A DNA stretch of 64,000 nt, taken from positions 1 through 64,000 of the forward strand of contig NZ_LQIN01000051.1 in the NCBI RefSeq assembly GCF_001500065.1, read 5' to 3'. Each line of letters starts with the position of its first letter. Position 1 is the stretch's first letter. The DNA comes from Mycobacterium sp. IS-3022. GTDB taxonomy: Bacteria; Actinomycetota; Actinomycetes; Mycobacteriales; Mycobacteriaceae. Below the pieces are notes generated by a model that worked only from the letters and a program-made list of their open reading frames with translations, did not search any database and was not told the origin of the DNA. Of this stretch, positions 8,411 to 16,385 are shown piece by piece. A program made the position numbers and the translations under genes.

Positions 8411-10248
8411 GAATCGACTTCCATCAACAGCAATGCGCCGTTGATGGCGGCCGGGGCGGATCGGAACGCGCTGCACACGACCCGCACGCGGGTCGGCCGG
8501 CCGCGACGGTTGACCGCGTCGACGACCGTCGTCTCGATGCTGTCGGCATCGACGAACGCCCGGCCGATCAGGGGTTTGACGGCATCAACGGGGAAGCCCA
8601 TGTCCAACGCGGTCAACGCCGATCCGATCACCTCGTCTGCACGCAGACCCCAGAGCTCCTCACAACCCCGGTTCCACACCGCCACCCGCATCTCCCGGTC
8701 CACCACAACGAGTCCGAAATGGATCGAATCGACGAGCGCGTCCATGGAGTTCTTCGCCTGATCGAGCTCAATGGTGCGCTCGTTCAGCGTGTCGTTGATC
8801 GTGTGGAGCTCGTCGTTGGTGGACTGCAGCTCCTCGTTCATGGTCTCGAGCTCTTCGTTCGTGGACTGCAGTTCTTCGTTGGTGGTCTCCAGCTCCTCGA
8901 TCGTGGACTGCAGTTCCTCGTTCGTCGTCTCCAGTTCCTCGTTGGTGGACTGCAGTTCCTCGTAGGCCGCCTCAAGCTGCCGGTTGGTGTGGCCGACCTT
9001 GTCCAGCAGAAGCCTCGTCGCCGTCACATCGAAGAACACGATCGAGGTGCCGAGCACGCCGTCGGAGGCGTCGACAAGCGGGTTGATGTGGATCTCGAAC
9101 CAGACCGTATCCGCTCCGGGCCGTTGCCATTCCACGTTCTGAATCCGGGCCGATCGCCGTTCGACCCTGGCCTGGTCGAGATACGCGCGCAACTCCACCG
9201 GGCGGTAGGACAACTCGAGATCGCGCAGCAGGCGACCGACGTCACGTTCGGAAAGTCCGAACATGGCCTCGGCTTGCCAGTTGATCATGGCGACGGTGTC
9301 GTCACCGGTGACGACGAGCTGAGCCACGGGACTAGCCCGAAAAGCCAAGTCGCGCACGGGGTCGAGGCCCTGACGATGCCCGTGCGGTCCCACCGCGCGC
9401 ACCTCACCGCCGGAGCGGTCGATGTTGCCGTGCGAACCCACGGCCTTCCGAAACACCCGCTGGTCCGGGTCGACCGGGGTGAAGCGATCGCCGTGTGTCA
9501 ACAGCATCTCGGCGCGACCGAGGAAAAGAATGCCGTGCGGCGCCAGGGCAAAATGCAACCGGCCCAGAATGTTTCGTTGGGTGGCGGCGTTGAAGTACAT
9601 CAGGGTGTTGCGGCACGCCAGTAGATCCACTTTGGAGATCGGGGCGTCTTTGACCAGGTCGTTACGACCGAAGATCACCGAGCGCCGCAGATCCTTTCGG
9701 AACACATATCGGCCGTTGGTGTTCTCGAAATACCGGTCGAGCAGTTCGGGCGGGACCGACTCGACGGCCTTGGCGTCGTATGACCCGGCGCGCCCTGCGG
9801 TCAGCGCATCATCGTCGGCGTCCGTCGCGTAGATCTTGACCCTCTGCCGGAACGCCTCCACGCCCAACTCCTCGGCGAGGATCATCGCCAGGGTGTATGC
9901 CTCCTGGCCGGAAGCGCATCCGGCGCTCCACACCCGGATGGGGCTGCCGGGTCCGCGGTCGGCGGTGATCGACGGGACGATCTCGCGCTGGAGGTATTCC
10001 CACGCGGGCGGGTCGCGGAAGAACGACGTGACGTTGATCAGGATCGTGTTGAACAGCGCGGAGAATTCGTCGGGACTGGCCTGCAACATGTCGAGGTACT
10101 GCTCGTAGGTGTCCGCCCCGGCACGTTCCATCCGGTGCTGCACCCGACGCATCAGCGACGCGCGCTTGTAGCCGGTGAAATCGAAGCCCCGCGTATCACG
10201 CATGTACTGCAAGAGAGTCTCGAACGACTCTTCCGTCTGCTCGTTCAA
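8407..10248 (-). CDS. CheR-type methyltransferase with PAS domains and long coiled coil
   Basis: The 613-residue protein begins with a CheR N-terminal helical domain (about 1-75) and a SAM-dependent methyltransferase domain (about 75-270) with motif I VWSAGCASGQEAYTLAM. A PAS domain follows (about 300-425), then eight near-identical heptads (430-485), then a second PAS domain (about 490-610). CheR normally methylates glutamates of chemoreceptors, but no receptor, CheA, CheW or flagellar gene is present here and mycobacteria are non-flagellate. The start is a TTG at 10248, the only candidate in frame. It is the last gene after CheB-like and STAS-HATPase genes and most likely acts with them in a stress-signalling pathway. 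Confidence 0.88.
   Translation of the reverse strand: MNEQTEESFETLLQYMRDTRGFDFTGYKRASLMRRVQHRMERAGADTYEQYLDMLQASPDEFSALFNTILINVTSFFRDPPAWEYLQREIVPSITADRGPGSPIRVWSAGCASGQEAYTLAMILAEELGVEAFRQRVKIYATDADDDALTAGRAGSYDAKAVESVPPELLDRYFENTNGRYVFRKDLRRSVIFGRNDLVKDAPISKVDLLACRNTLMYFNAATQRNILGRLHFALAPHGILFLGRAEMLLTHGDRFTPVDPDQRVFRKAVGSHGNIDRSGGEVRAVGPHGHRQGLDPVRDLAFRASPVAQLVVTGDDTVAMINWQAEAMFGLSERDVGRLLRDLELSYRPVELRAYLDQARVERRSARIQNVEWQRPGADTVWFEIHINPLVDASDGVLGTSIVFFDVTATRLLLDKVGHTNRQLEAAYEELQSTNEELETTNEELQSTIEELETTNEELQSTNEELETMNEELQSTNDELHTINDTLNERTIELDQAKNSMDALVDSIHFGLVVVDREMRVAVWNRGCEELWGLRADEVIGSALTALDMGFPVDAVKPLIGRAFVDADSIETTVVDAVNRRGRPTRVRVVCSAFRSAPAAINGALLLMEVDS
8794..8961 (-). repeat. Eight 21-bp heptad repeats in the CheR-PAS gene
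   Basis: Eight consecutive 21-base units encode EELQSTN, EELETTN, EELQSTI, EELETTN, EELQSTN, EELETMN, EELQSTN and DELHTIN. Units with QS and units with ET alternate, so the true period is 42 bases. This is a parallel coiled-coil linker of the sort seen between PAS domains in CheB/CheR hybrid proteins. It is coding sequence, not a CRISPR. Confidence 0.9.
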
Positions 10249-10291
10249 CCCGTGTCCGATCGCCGTCCCGCGGATCTGACCATACCCGCAA

Positions 10292-11053
10292 CTACAGCCG
10301 GTTTTCCGGACCGATCACCGCCCAGACCGTTTTGCCCGAAGGGGTCGGCGCGTTGCCCCACGCGCGACACAGTGCCGTCACGATGCGCAGCCCCGTCGGC
10401 GGGCCACCGCCGCACTCCCGAACGCCGGCGGGCACGTGACTGGTGTCCTCCACCGCAATGGTCACCGCCGAGCCGTCGCACTCGAGCCGCAAGTTCGGAT
10501 CGCTGTTGGCATGTGCCACAGCGTTTTCCACGAATGCTGTGGCGACGACCTTGGCGACCGGGATCAGGTCGGGTTGCGACCATGCCATCAGCCACTCGTC
10601 CACGAGTTCACGCGTCCGCCGCAGACTTGCCATGCCGCCGGGCAGATGTGCACGGGCGCGGCGTCGAAACTCGAGCGGCGAGGGCTGACCGAGCGCCTCG
10701 ACCGCGTCGTGGATTGTCGCGTAAACGGGGACGTAGCGGTGGATTCCGTTGCGGACGATGGCCGATCGGCCGCCGGGGTGCTCACAGACCAACAGGATCG
10801 GTATCTCCGGCCACCGGTCGACGTGCCAGCGCGCACTCGTGAACACCGCCAATGCCGACTCGGCAGGCACCTCGAGACTGGTCACGTCGACGATGACGGC
10901 CCGCGGCTCGTCGAGGGCGGCCTTGATGATCACGTCGCGAAGCGGACGGTATGTCCGGCTGTCGAGCACACCGCGGGGCGTGAGCACCGTCGTACCGCCG
11001 ATTTCATCGGCAGCGGACGCCAGCGTGCCGATATCGTCAGGCACCGCGCTCAC
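10292..11053 (-). CDS. STAS-HATPase fusion (anti-sigma-factor-type regulator)
   Basis: The 253-residue protein joins an N-terminal STAS domain (about 15-115, as in anti-sigma antagonists) to a C-terminal GHKL ATPase domain (about 135-253, as in RsbW-type serine kinases). The ATPase shows the N box FVENAVAHAN and the G1-like VEDTSHVP. In partner switching these two domains usually sit in separate proteins, so their fusion suggests an intramolecular switch. It starts at GTG 11053, overlapping the CheB-like gene by 17 bases, and lies 43 bases upstream of the CheR-PAS gene. The sigma factor or partner it controls is not in the window. Confidence 0.82.
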   Translation of the reverse strand: MSAVPDDIGTLASAADEIGGTTVLTPRGVLDSRTYRPLRDVIIKAALDEPRAVIVDVTSLEVPAESALAVFTSARWHVDRWPEIPILLVCEHPGGRSAIVRNGIHRYVPVYATIHDAVEALGQPSPLEFRRRARAHLPGGMASLRRTRELVDEWLMAWSQPDLIPVAKVVATAFVENAVAHANSDPNLRLECDGSAVTIAVEDTSHVPAGVRECGGGPPTGLRIVTALCRAWGNAPTPSGKTVWAVIGPENRL

Positions 11054-12041
11054 CTTCCTCTGCAGTCAGCTCCGACAGTCGCCTGCCCAGCACCGTCAAC
11101 GCGTGTTCGGCCTCGTGCGCCATCCGGTTGTACCGGTCGAACAACGCGCCGCTGCCCACGTTCTCGGCCATCCGTCGCGCCAGCTTGCCTTTCTCCTGCA
11201 GGCTGCGCAGCGCAACCCAGAGCGCACCTTCGATCTCGTCGTCGCGCGCCCCCAGCAGAGCGTCGGCGGTCCAGGCGTGCCCGACCCGGCAGCGGTAGTT
11301 GTCCTTGGTGATCTCTGCCAGCGATCCGTTGCAGTCCGGGCAGGTGTAGCCGGAGGGCGGGCCCAACGCCTCACCGTCGAAAGAGATGCCGAACCGGGGA
11401 CCCATCGCGATGCGGTTCTCGAGTTTCATCAGATCGTCGGGTTCCATTTCTCGATCCTCGATCTCTTGCTCCGCCAGGCTCTCGAGGAGGGCACCGACGT
11501 CTTTGGCCGCGACCTGGTGGTCGACGACACCGGCCCGGATGGCGTTCATCGGCATGGTCGGATACAGCGCGTCGTCGGGATGCTGCACGATCGTCGTTCC
11601 GCCCCTCGAGCGTACTGCTGCCGCGCCGAGCACTCCGTCGTCGAGGACGCCCGACATCAGGACGCAGATCGCGCGGGGACCGAAATCGACGGCCACCGAG
11701 CGAAACAAGGCGTTGATCGCCGGGCGGAAAGTGTTCTCCGTCGGGCCCTCGGACAACAACACCCGGCCGTCATTGACCAGAAGATGACGGTCCGGCACCG
11801 CGACATAGATGCGTCCCGGCTCCAGCGCTTCACCGTCGCCTGCCCTGGCGGCCGGCACCAGTCCACTGCGGTCGATGATCTTCGCCAGCACGCTCGGCGC
11901 TTTGGGCGGCATGTGCAACGCGATCAAGACCGCGAAAGGCAGGTCGGCCGGTAGTCCCGCCGCGAATTGGGTGAGGGCCTCCACGCCTCCCGCGGAGGCG
12001 CCCACCGCCACGACGCCTCGCAGCGCCCCCGTGTCCGCCAT
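11037..12041 (-). CDS. CheB-like protein-glutamate methylesterase with zinc-ribbon tail
   Basis: The 334-residue protein has a CheB methylesterase domain at about 8-185 with the triad candidates S16 (GASAGG), H43 (IALHMPP) and D135 (VLDDG). It lacks the N-terminal receiver domain of chemotaxis CheB, so phosphorylation control must differ. The C-terminal part has a YTCPDC and CRVGHAW pair that looks like a zinc ribbon, followed by a helical region. It is the first gene of the CheB-STAS/HATPase-CheR operon (ATG 12041). Presence of both writer (CheR) and eraser (CheB) implies reversible carboxyl methylation of an unknown target. Confidence 0.85.
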   Translation of the reverse strand: MADTGALRGVVAVGASAGGVEALTQFAAGLPADLPFAVLIALHMPPKAPSVLAKIIDRSGLVPAARAGDGEALEPGRIYVAVPDRHLLVNDGRVLLSEGPTENTFRPAINALFRSVAVDFGPRAICVLMSGVLDDGVLGAAAVRSRGGTTIVQHPDDALYPTMPMNAIRAGVVDHQVAAKDVGALLESLAEQEIEDREMEPDDLMKLENRIAMGPRFGISFDGEALGPPSGYTCPDCNGSLAEITKDNYRCRVGHAWTADALLGARDDEIEGALWVALRSLQEKGKLARRMAENVGSGALFDRYNRMAHEAEHALTVLGRRLSELTAEEGERGA

Positions 12042-12081
12042 TGGGCTCAGGCTACCCGCACTGCTGCGCCGATAACCCTTG

Positions 12082-12948
12082 TCAGGCCTTGCTGATCACC
12101 GTTTCGGCAAACTTCTCGAGATGGCGGATCTTGGTCTCGAGCGGTTCGGTGTCCGACCCCGTGATGTACGGGATCCGGAACCCGACGATCACGTCGGTGA
12201 CGCCCTTGTCCTCGAGGCGCTTGATGCCGTCGGGCGTGTAGGCGTCGGCGGAGATGACGTGGATCTCGAACGGCCCCGTGCGGCCCTCCTCTTCGCGAAA
12301 CTGCTTGAGCCGCTTCAGGAGTCGATCCAGTTCCCCGGGATCGCCGCCGCCGTGCATCCAACCGTCGTTGCGGGCCGCCCGCTTGAGCGCGGCGTCGGCG
12401 TGGCCTCCGACGAGGATGGGGATCGGCTCGGTGGGGGCCGGTGTCATCTTCGTTTTCGGGATGTCGTAGAACTCGCCGTGGAACTCGAAGTACTCGCCGG
12501 TGGTCAGACCCTTGATGATCTCGATGCATTCGTCCATCCGCTTACCGCGTTTGGCGAACGGCACATCCATCAACTCGTAGTCTTCGGGCCACGGGCTGGT
12601 GCCGACGCCCAACCCGAGCCGGTTGCCGAAGAGCGCGGCCAGCGATCCGGCCTGTTTGGCCACCAGCGCGGGCGGCCGGATCGGCAGCTTGAGGACGAAG
12701 AAGTTGAACCGCAGCGTCGTGGTGACCGCGCTCAACGCACCCGCGAGGACGAACGCCTCGATGAACGCCTTGCCGTCGAGGAATTCGCGGCTGCCGTCGG
12801 GTGTGTAGGGATACTTGGAGTCCGACTCGAACGGGTAGGCGATGCTGTCGGCGATCGTCATCGCGTGGTAGCCCGCCGCCTCCGCGGCCTGCGCCAGGGG
12901 CACATAGAACGCCGGATCGGTCATCGCTTCGGCATAGGTGAACCGCAC
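12082..12948 (-). CDS. LLM-class F420-dependent oxidoreductase
   Basis: The 288-residue protein is a luciferase-like monooxygenase-fold enzyme of the F420-dependent group (TIGR03619-like). Features are ADSIAYPFES near the N-terminus, LFGNRLGLGVGTSPW (about residue 110-125), the KRMDECIEIIKGL helix and the PIPILVGGHADAAL strand. It would use reduced cofactor F420 on an unknown substrate. It starts at GTG 12948. A perfect KstR-type palindrome lies 9-26 bases upstream, which suggests repression by KstR and a link to sterol metabolism. A second LLM gene with the same operator is at 38470. Confidence 0.87.
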   Translation of the reverse strand: MRFTYAEAMTDPAFYVPLAQAAEAAGYHAMTIADSIAYPFESDSKYPYTPDGSREFLDGKAFIEAFVLAGALSAVTTTLRFNFFVLKLPIRPPALVAKQAGSLAALFGNRLGLGVGTSPWPEDYELMDVPFAKRGKRMDECIEIIKGLTTGEYFEFHGEFYDIPKTKMTPAPTEPIPILVGGHADAALKRAARNDGWMHGGGDPGELDRLLKRLKQFREEEGRTGPFEIHVISADAYTPDGIKRLEDKGVTDVIVGFRIPYITGSDTEPLETKIRHLEKFAETVISKA

Positions 12949-12956
12949 GCCGCAAT

Positions 12957-12974
12957 ACTAGAACGGGTTCTAGT
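12957..12974. promoter_or_regulatory. KstR-type operator upstream of LLM oxidoreductase
   Basis: ACTAGAAC-GG-GTTCTAGT is a perfect 8+8 inverted repeat. Its core TAGAACGGGTTCTA (12959-12972) fits TNNAACNNGTTNNA exactly, the published consensus of the mycobacterial TetR-family repressor KstR. It is placed just upstream of the GTG at 12948, where bound repressor would block transcription. Confidence 0.75.
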
Positions 12975-13013
12975 TCGGGGTTTAGGGAATGGTTCGCCGG
13001 GAACTTGAACGCC

Positions 13014-13280
13014 GTGAGCGCGGCCAAAACCATGTCCAAGCCCTTGTCAATCGCCAGCAGCGTTGTCGGTGGCCTGATCGCGGGCAAGATCTTCACCGAG
13101 GTCTGGCAGCGGATCAACCCGGAGGACGAGGAGCCGGATCCCAAGGACCTCAGCCGCTCGGCGCGCGAGGTGTTCATCGCCGCGGCGATACAGGGCCTGA
13201 TCGTCGGCCTGATCCGGGCCGCGCTCGCCCGGGCTCAGGCGAAGGGGTTCCACGCGCTGACAAACGAAGACCTGAGCTAG
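13014..13280 (+). CDS. DUF4235 small membrane protein
   Basis: The protein is about 88 residues and fits the actinobacterial DUF4235 family. It has a hydrophobic N-terminal helix with SSVVGGLIAGKIFTEVWQ, a charged middle with NPEDEEPDPKDLSRS, and a second hydrophobic helix AAAIQGLIVGLIRAALA. A membrane location with both ends on one side is likely. Three starts are possible: TTG 13005, GTG 13014 and ATG 13032; none has a good Shine-Dalgarno. Function is unknown. It is divergent from the LLM gene, so the KstR-type site could also affect it. Confidence 0.75.
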   Translation: MSAAKTMSKPLSIASSVVGGLIAGKIFTEVWQRINPEDEEPDPKDLSRSAREVFIAAAIQGLIVGLIRAALARAQAKGFHALTNEDLS

Positions 13281-13309
13281 CGCGATTCCGCGCGGAACCG
13301 AGGTGAGCG

Positions 13310-15085
13310 GTGCCCGATCTCGTCGCCGACGCGTTGGTGACGCGGCTGCGCGACTGGGGAGCGACGCGAGTCTTCGGTTACGCGGGCGACGGCGTCAACA
13401 CACTTCTCGGAGCACTCGCCCGGGCCGGTGAGCCGGAATTCATTGCCACCCGGCACGAGGAACTCGCGGCGTTCATGGCCTGCGGCCACGCCAAGTACAC
13501 CGGTGAGGTGGGCGTCTGCCTGGCCACCCAAGGCCCCGGCGCGATCCACCTGCTCGCCGGCCTCTACGACGCGAAGCTGGACCGCCAGCCGGTGGTGGCC
13601 ATCGTCGGGCAGGTGGTGTCGACCGCGCTGGGCAGCGGCTATCTACAGGAGGTCGACCTGCACACGCTGTTCAAGGATGTGTGCGCGCAGTACGTCCAGA
13701 CCGTCTTCGCGCCCGAGCAGATGCCGATGGCGTTGGACAACGCGATGCGCACCGCACTGGCGTCGTCGACGCCGACGTGCCTGATCGTGCCGCACGACGT
13801 GCAGAAGGCACAGATGCCCGACGAGATCCAGCACAGTCACGGTGTCGTTCCGTCGGCCGCTCGATTCACCCGTCCGCACGTGGTCGCCCGGGACGCCGAC
13901 GTGCACCGCGCTGCCGAGCTGCTGAACAGCGGCGAGAAGATCGCGGTGCTGGTCGGGCGCGGGGGCATGGGCGCCGAGGACGAGATCATCGAAATCGTCG
14001 ACCTGCTCGGGGCCGGCGTGACGACCTCACTGCTCGGCAAGCCGGTTCTGGACGAGGCTGCGCCGTGGCACACCGGGGTGATGGGTCATCTGGGCACGAC
14101 GGCCAGCGCGCAACTCATGGCCGGCTGCGACACCCTGCTGATCGTCGGCAGCAACGACCCGTGGACGGAGTTCTATCCCGCCCCCGGCCAGGCGCGCGCG
14201 GTGCAGATCGACGTCGAGCCCCGGGTCGTGGGCGCGAAGTATCCGGTCGACGTGGCGCTCACCGGCGACGCGGCGGATACGTTGACGCGGTTGTCTTCGC
14301 TGGTCCACCGCAAGACCGATCGCCGGTGGCAGCACCAGGTCACGCGTTGGGCGCAGCACTGGCTTCGCGAATCGGCCGAACGCAGTGACGCCCAACATGA
14401 TTCGGCGAACCCGGAATTCGTGGTGCGGGCGTTGACCGATCACCTGCCGGGCAACGCCCGCGTCGCCGTCGACGTCGGGTCGGCGACATACTGGTATGCC
14501 CGTCACCTCCGGTTGCCGCGCGGGGTACCTGCGCATGTGTCGGGTTATCTCGCGTCGATGGGCTGCGCGCTGCCGTATGGGATCGCGGCCAAGCTCGACG
14601 CGCCCGACCGCCCGGTCGTCGCGCTGGTCGGCGACGGCGCCATGCAGATGAGCGGGTTGCTCGAACTCGTCACGATCGCGGACCGGTGGCGCGGTTGGCC
14701 GGATCCACGCTTCGTGACCCTGGTGCTGCACAACCAGGATCTGGCCGAAGTGTCATGGGAGCAGCGCGAAATGGAGGGCGACGCGCGCTTCCCGGCGTCC
14801 CAGGATGTTCCGCCGTTTCGCTACGCCGAATACGCCGAACTGCTCGGACTGCACGGATTGAGGGTGAGCGAATCGGCGCAGGCGCATGCGGCGTGGCAGC
14901 GGGCCTTTGAGGCCGACCGGCCGACCGTGCTCGAAGCCGTCGTCGACCCGAAGACACCGATGCTTCCGCCGATGATGCCGGAAGCCAAGGCGGACACCGT
15001 TTATGCCGCGCTCGAACAGGAGCCCGACGGCGGTGCGGTACGTGAACGCGTTGTCGCACAACGCAGGTCGGAGCCGACGCCTTAA
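13310..15085 (+). CDS. Thiamine pyrophosphate-dependent enzyme (acetolactate synthase/pyruvate oxidase family)
   Basis: The 591-residue protein has the three-domain layout of TPP enzymes. The N-terminal domain (1-175) includes the ATRHEELAAFMACGHA stretch with the activating Glu. The central domain runs about 190-330. The C-terminal domain (about 370-550) has the TPP/Mg motif GDGAMQMSG ending in LHNQD. The family includes acetolactate synthase, pyruvate oxidase and related decarboxylases; the substrate is uncertain. It starts at GTG 13310, 30 bases after the DUF4235 gene. Its stop overlaps that of the DUF4873 gene by four bases. Confidence 0.85.
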   Translation: MPDLVADALVTRLRDWGATRVFGYAGDGVNTLLGALARAGEPEFIATRHEELAAFMACGHAKYTGEVGVCLATQGPGAIHLLAGLYDAKLDRQPVVAIVGQVVSTALGSGYLQEVDLHTLFKDVCAQYVQTVFAPEQMPMALDNAMRTALASSTPTCLIVPHDVQKAQMPDEIQHSHGVVPSAARFTRPHVVARDADVHRAAELLNSGEKIAVLVGRGGMGAEDEIIEIVDLLGAGVTTSLLGKPVLDEAAPWHTGVMGHLGTTASAQLMAGCDTLLIVGSNDPWTEFYPAPGQARAVQIDVEPRVVGAKYPVDVALTGDAADTLTRLSSLVHRKTDRRWQHQVTRWAQHWLRESAERSDAQHDSANPEFVVRALTDHLPGNARVAVDVGSATYWYARHLRLPRGVPAHVSGYLASMGCALPYGIAAKLDAPDRPVVALVGDGAMQMSGLLELVTIADRWRGWPDPRFVTLVLHNQDLAEVSWEQREMEGDARFPASQDVPPFRYAEYAELLGLHGLRVSESAQAHAAWQRAFEADRPTVLEAVVDPKTPMLPPMMPEAKADTVYAALEQEPDGGAVRERVVAQRRSEPTP

Positions 15086-15360
15086 CCCTCGGTGTCCGGC
15101 GGATACGGCGGGGCGCCGACGCCGGCGACGCAGTGGGTGCCCCACGGCGTCACCTCGGTCAACTGCCCCTGTGCCGTGCGGTCGCCGATCGATATGTGCA
15201 CGGTCTGCGGCATGCGGACATCCGGTGCCAGGTCGAAGACCATGCCCCGCCAGTGGTACCGACCGTCGATCGGGTCGAGGTGACCGGTCAGCCGCACCCG
15301 CACGCCGTGCTCCGCATCGTGCAACCGCAGTGCGGCCGGCCCGTCGTAGACGACGGTCAT
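15082..15360 (-). CDS. DUF4873 domain protein
   Basis: This 92-residue protein is a stand-alone DUF4873 domain, a beta-rich module (for example VRVRLTGHLDPIDGRYHW). It is elsewhere found at the C-terminus of flavin monooxygenases. The ATG at 15360 overlaps the TGA of the AurF-like gene (ATGA), so it is translated with it. Frame-open sequence extends further upstream but lies inside the AurF-like gene and looks like a shadow. The pairing suggests it serves the diiron oxygenase, but its role is unknown. Confidence 0.78.
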   Translation of the reverse strand: MTVVYDGPAALRLHDAEHGVRVRLTGHLDPIDGRYHWRGMVFDLAPDVRMPQTVHISIGDRTAQGQLTEVTPWGTHCVAGVGAPPYPPDTEG

Positions 15361-16259
15361 TGGGGCAGGAAACCGCTTCGCCGCCACATCCGGCGCGCAA
15401 TCGGGCCCAGCAGCCCCACCTCGTCGAGGAATGCCGCCAGCGGTGCGAAGCCGGTCATCTGAGTTTCGCGGCGATGCGGACTGCTGCGCGCGATGCGCCG
15501 CGTCTGCTTGGGGTCGAGGCCGACGCGCGCGTACTGCACCTTGTTGGTGAACAGGAAGCGGAAGAAGTAGCCGCCAAGACCGTTGATGTTGGACAGCACG
15601 AATTTCGGCAGCGGACGCATGTGCGGGACCCGCTTGCGCAATCCGTCGCGGGCGAACTGGATGTGTCGGGCCTCCTCGGTGACGTGAATCCGCATCAGGC
15701 GCTGCACGATCGGCTGTAGCTCGTCGTCGTCCATCATCTGGCGCTGCAGCGAATCGAAGATCTCCTCGCCGATCAGCGCGGCGACCCACAGCGCCGAGCC
15801 TTGGAACACGAACGGCAGCGCGTTGATGATGACCCGCTGATACCACTTGGGCCACACCGGCTTTGCGTCGACCCGCTCGATGGCCTTGCCGAACATCACC
15901 ATGTGACGGGTTTCGTCCCCGAGTTCGGTCAACTCGTAATGCGTGTTACTGGCGGTGGGGTCCTGATGCATCATCTTGCGCAGCAGCGACTGGTTCAGGA
16001 TGTTCTCGAACCAGATACCCGCGGACAACGTGTTGACCAGTTCCTGGCGGGACAGTTCGATCTGCTGTTCGCGGGTCATCGTGTCCCACAGCGGTGTGCC
16101 GTAGAGCGAGACGATCTTCGGCGGCAGGAAGAACTTGTCCGGGTCCAACGGCGCGGTCCAGTCGATGTCGACCACGGGGGCGTAGGACTTCTTCACCGAC
16201 CCCTTCAGCAGGCGCTCGGAGAACTCGTTGCGGCTGGACGCGACAGCGGGGGTTGTCAT
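15357..16259 (-). CDS. AurF-like diiron oxygenase
   Basis: The 300-residue protein is a ferritin-like diiron enzyme of the AurF (p-aminobenzoate N-oxygenase) family. Metal-ligand stretches are visible: WFENILNQ, TELGDETRHMVMFGK, IGEEIFDSLQ and HVTEEARHIQFARD. The AurF family oxidises amines or other substrates; the substrate here is unknown. I chose ATG 16259 because a strong Shine-Dalgarno (complement of ACCTCCC, 16265-16271) is 5 bases upstream. Open frame further upstream has no family similarity. It forms a two-gene operon with the DUF4873 protein. Confidence 0.87.
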   Translation of the reverse strand: MTTPAVASSRNEFSERLLKGSVKKSYAPVVDIDWTAPLDPDKFFLPPKIVSLYGTPLWDTMTREQQIELSRQELVNTLSAGIWFENILNQSLLRKMMHQDPTASNTHYELTELGDETRHMVMFGKAIERVDAKPVWPKWYQRVIINALPFVFQGSALWVAALIGEEIFDSLQRQMMDDDELQPIVQRLMRIHVTEEARHIQFARDGLRKRVPHMRPLPKFVLSNINGLGGYFFRFLFTNKVQYARVGLDPKQTRRIARSSPHRRETQMTGFAPLAAFLDEVGLLGPIARRMWRRSGFLPQ

Positions 16260-16269
16260 CGGCGACCTC

Positions 16270-16294
16270 CCTTTGGGTGACTTAACCCCCAAGG
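16270..16294. promoter_or_regulatory. Imperfect inverted repeat in the AurF-like gene leader
   Basis: CCTTTGGG (16270-16277) and CCCCAAGG (16287-16294) are complementary at 7 of 8 positions with a 9-base spacer. The left arm overlaps the Shine-Dalgarno of the AurF-like gene. It could be an operator or an RNA hairpin that hides the ribosome site. Evidence is weak. Confidence 0.25.
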
Positions 16295-16385
16295 TAGGCA
16301 GCCTCCGCATCGGAGTCAATACCCGCGGTACCGCATACTTCGGGTACCGAGCGTTTGGCTGCGGCGGGCGGGGGTATCGGGTGGT

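Noticed and set aside
8794..8961. Regular 21-base repeats that could look like a CRISPR or tandem DNA repeat array
   Set aside because: They are in-frame heptads of the CheR-PAS protein with no spacers, so coding repeats.
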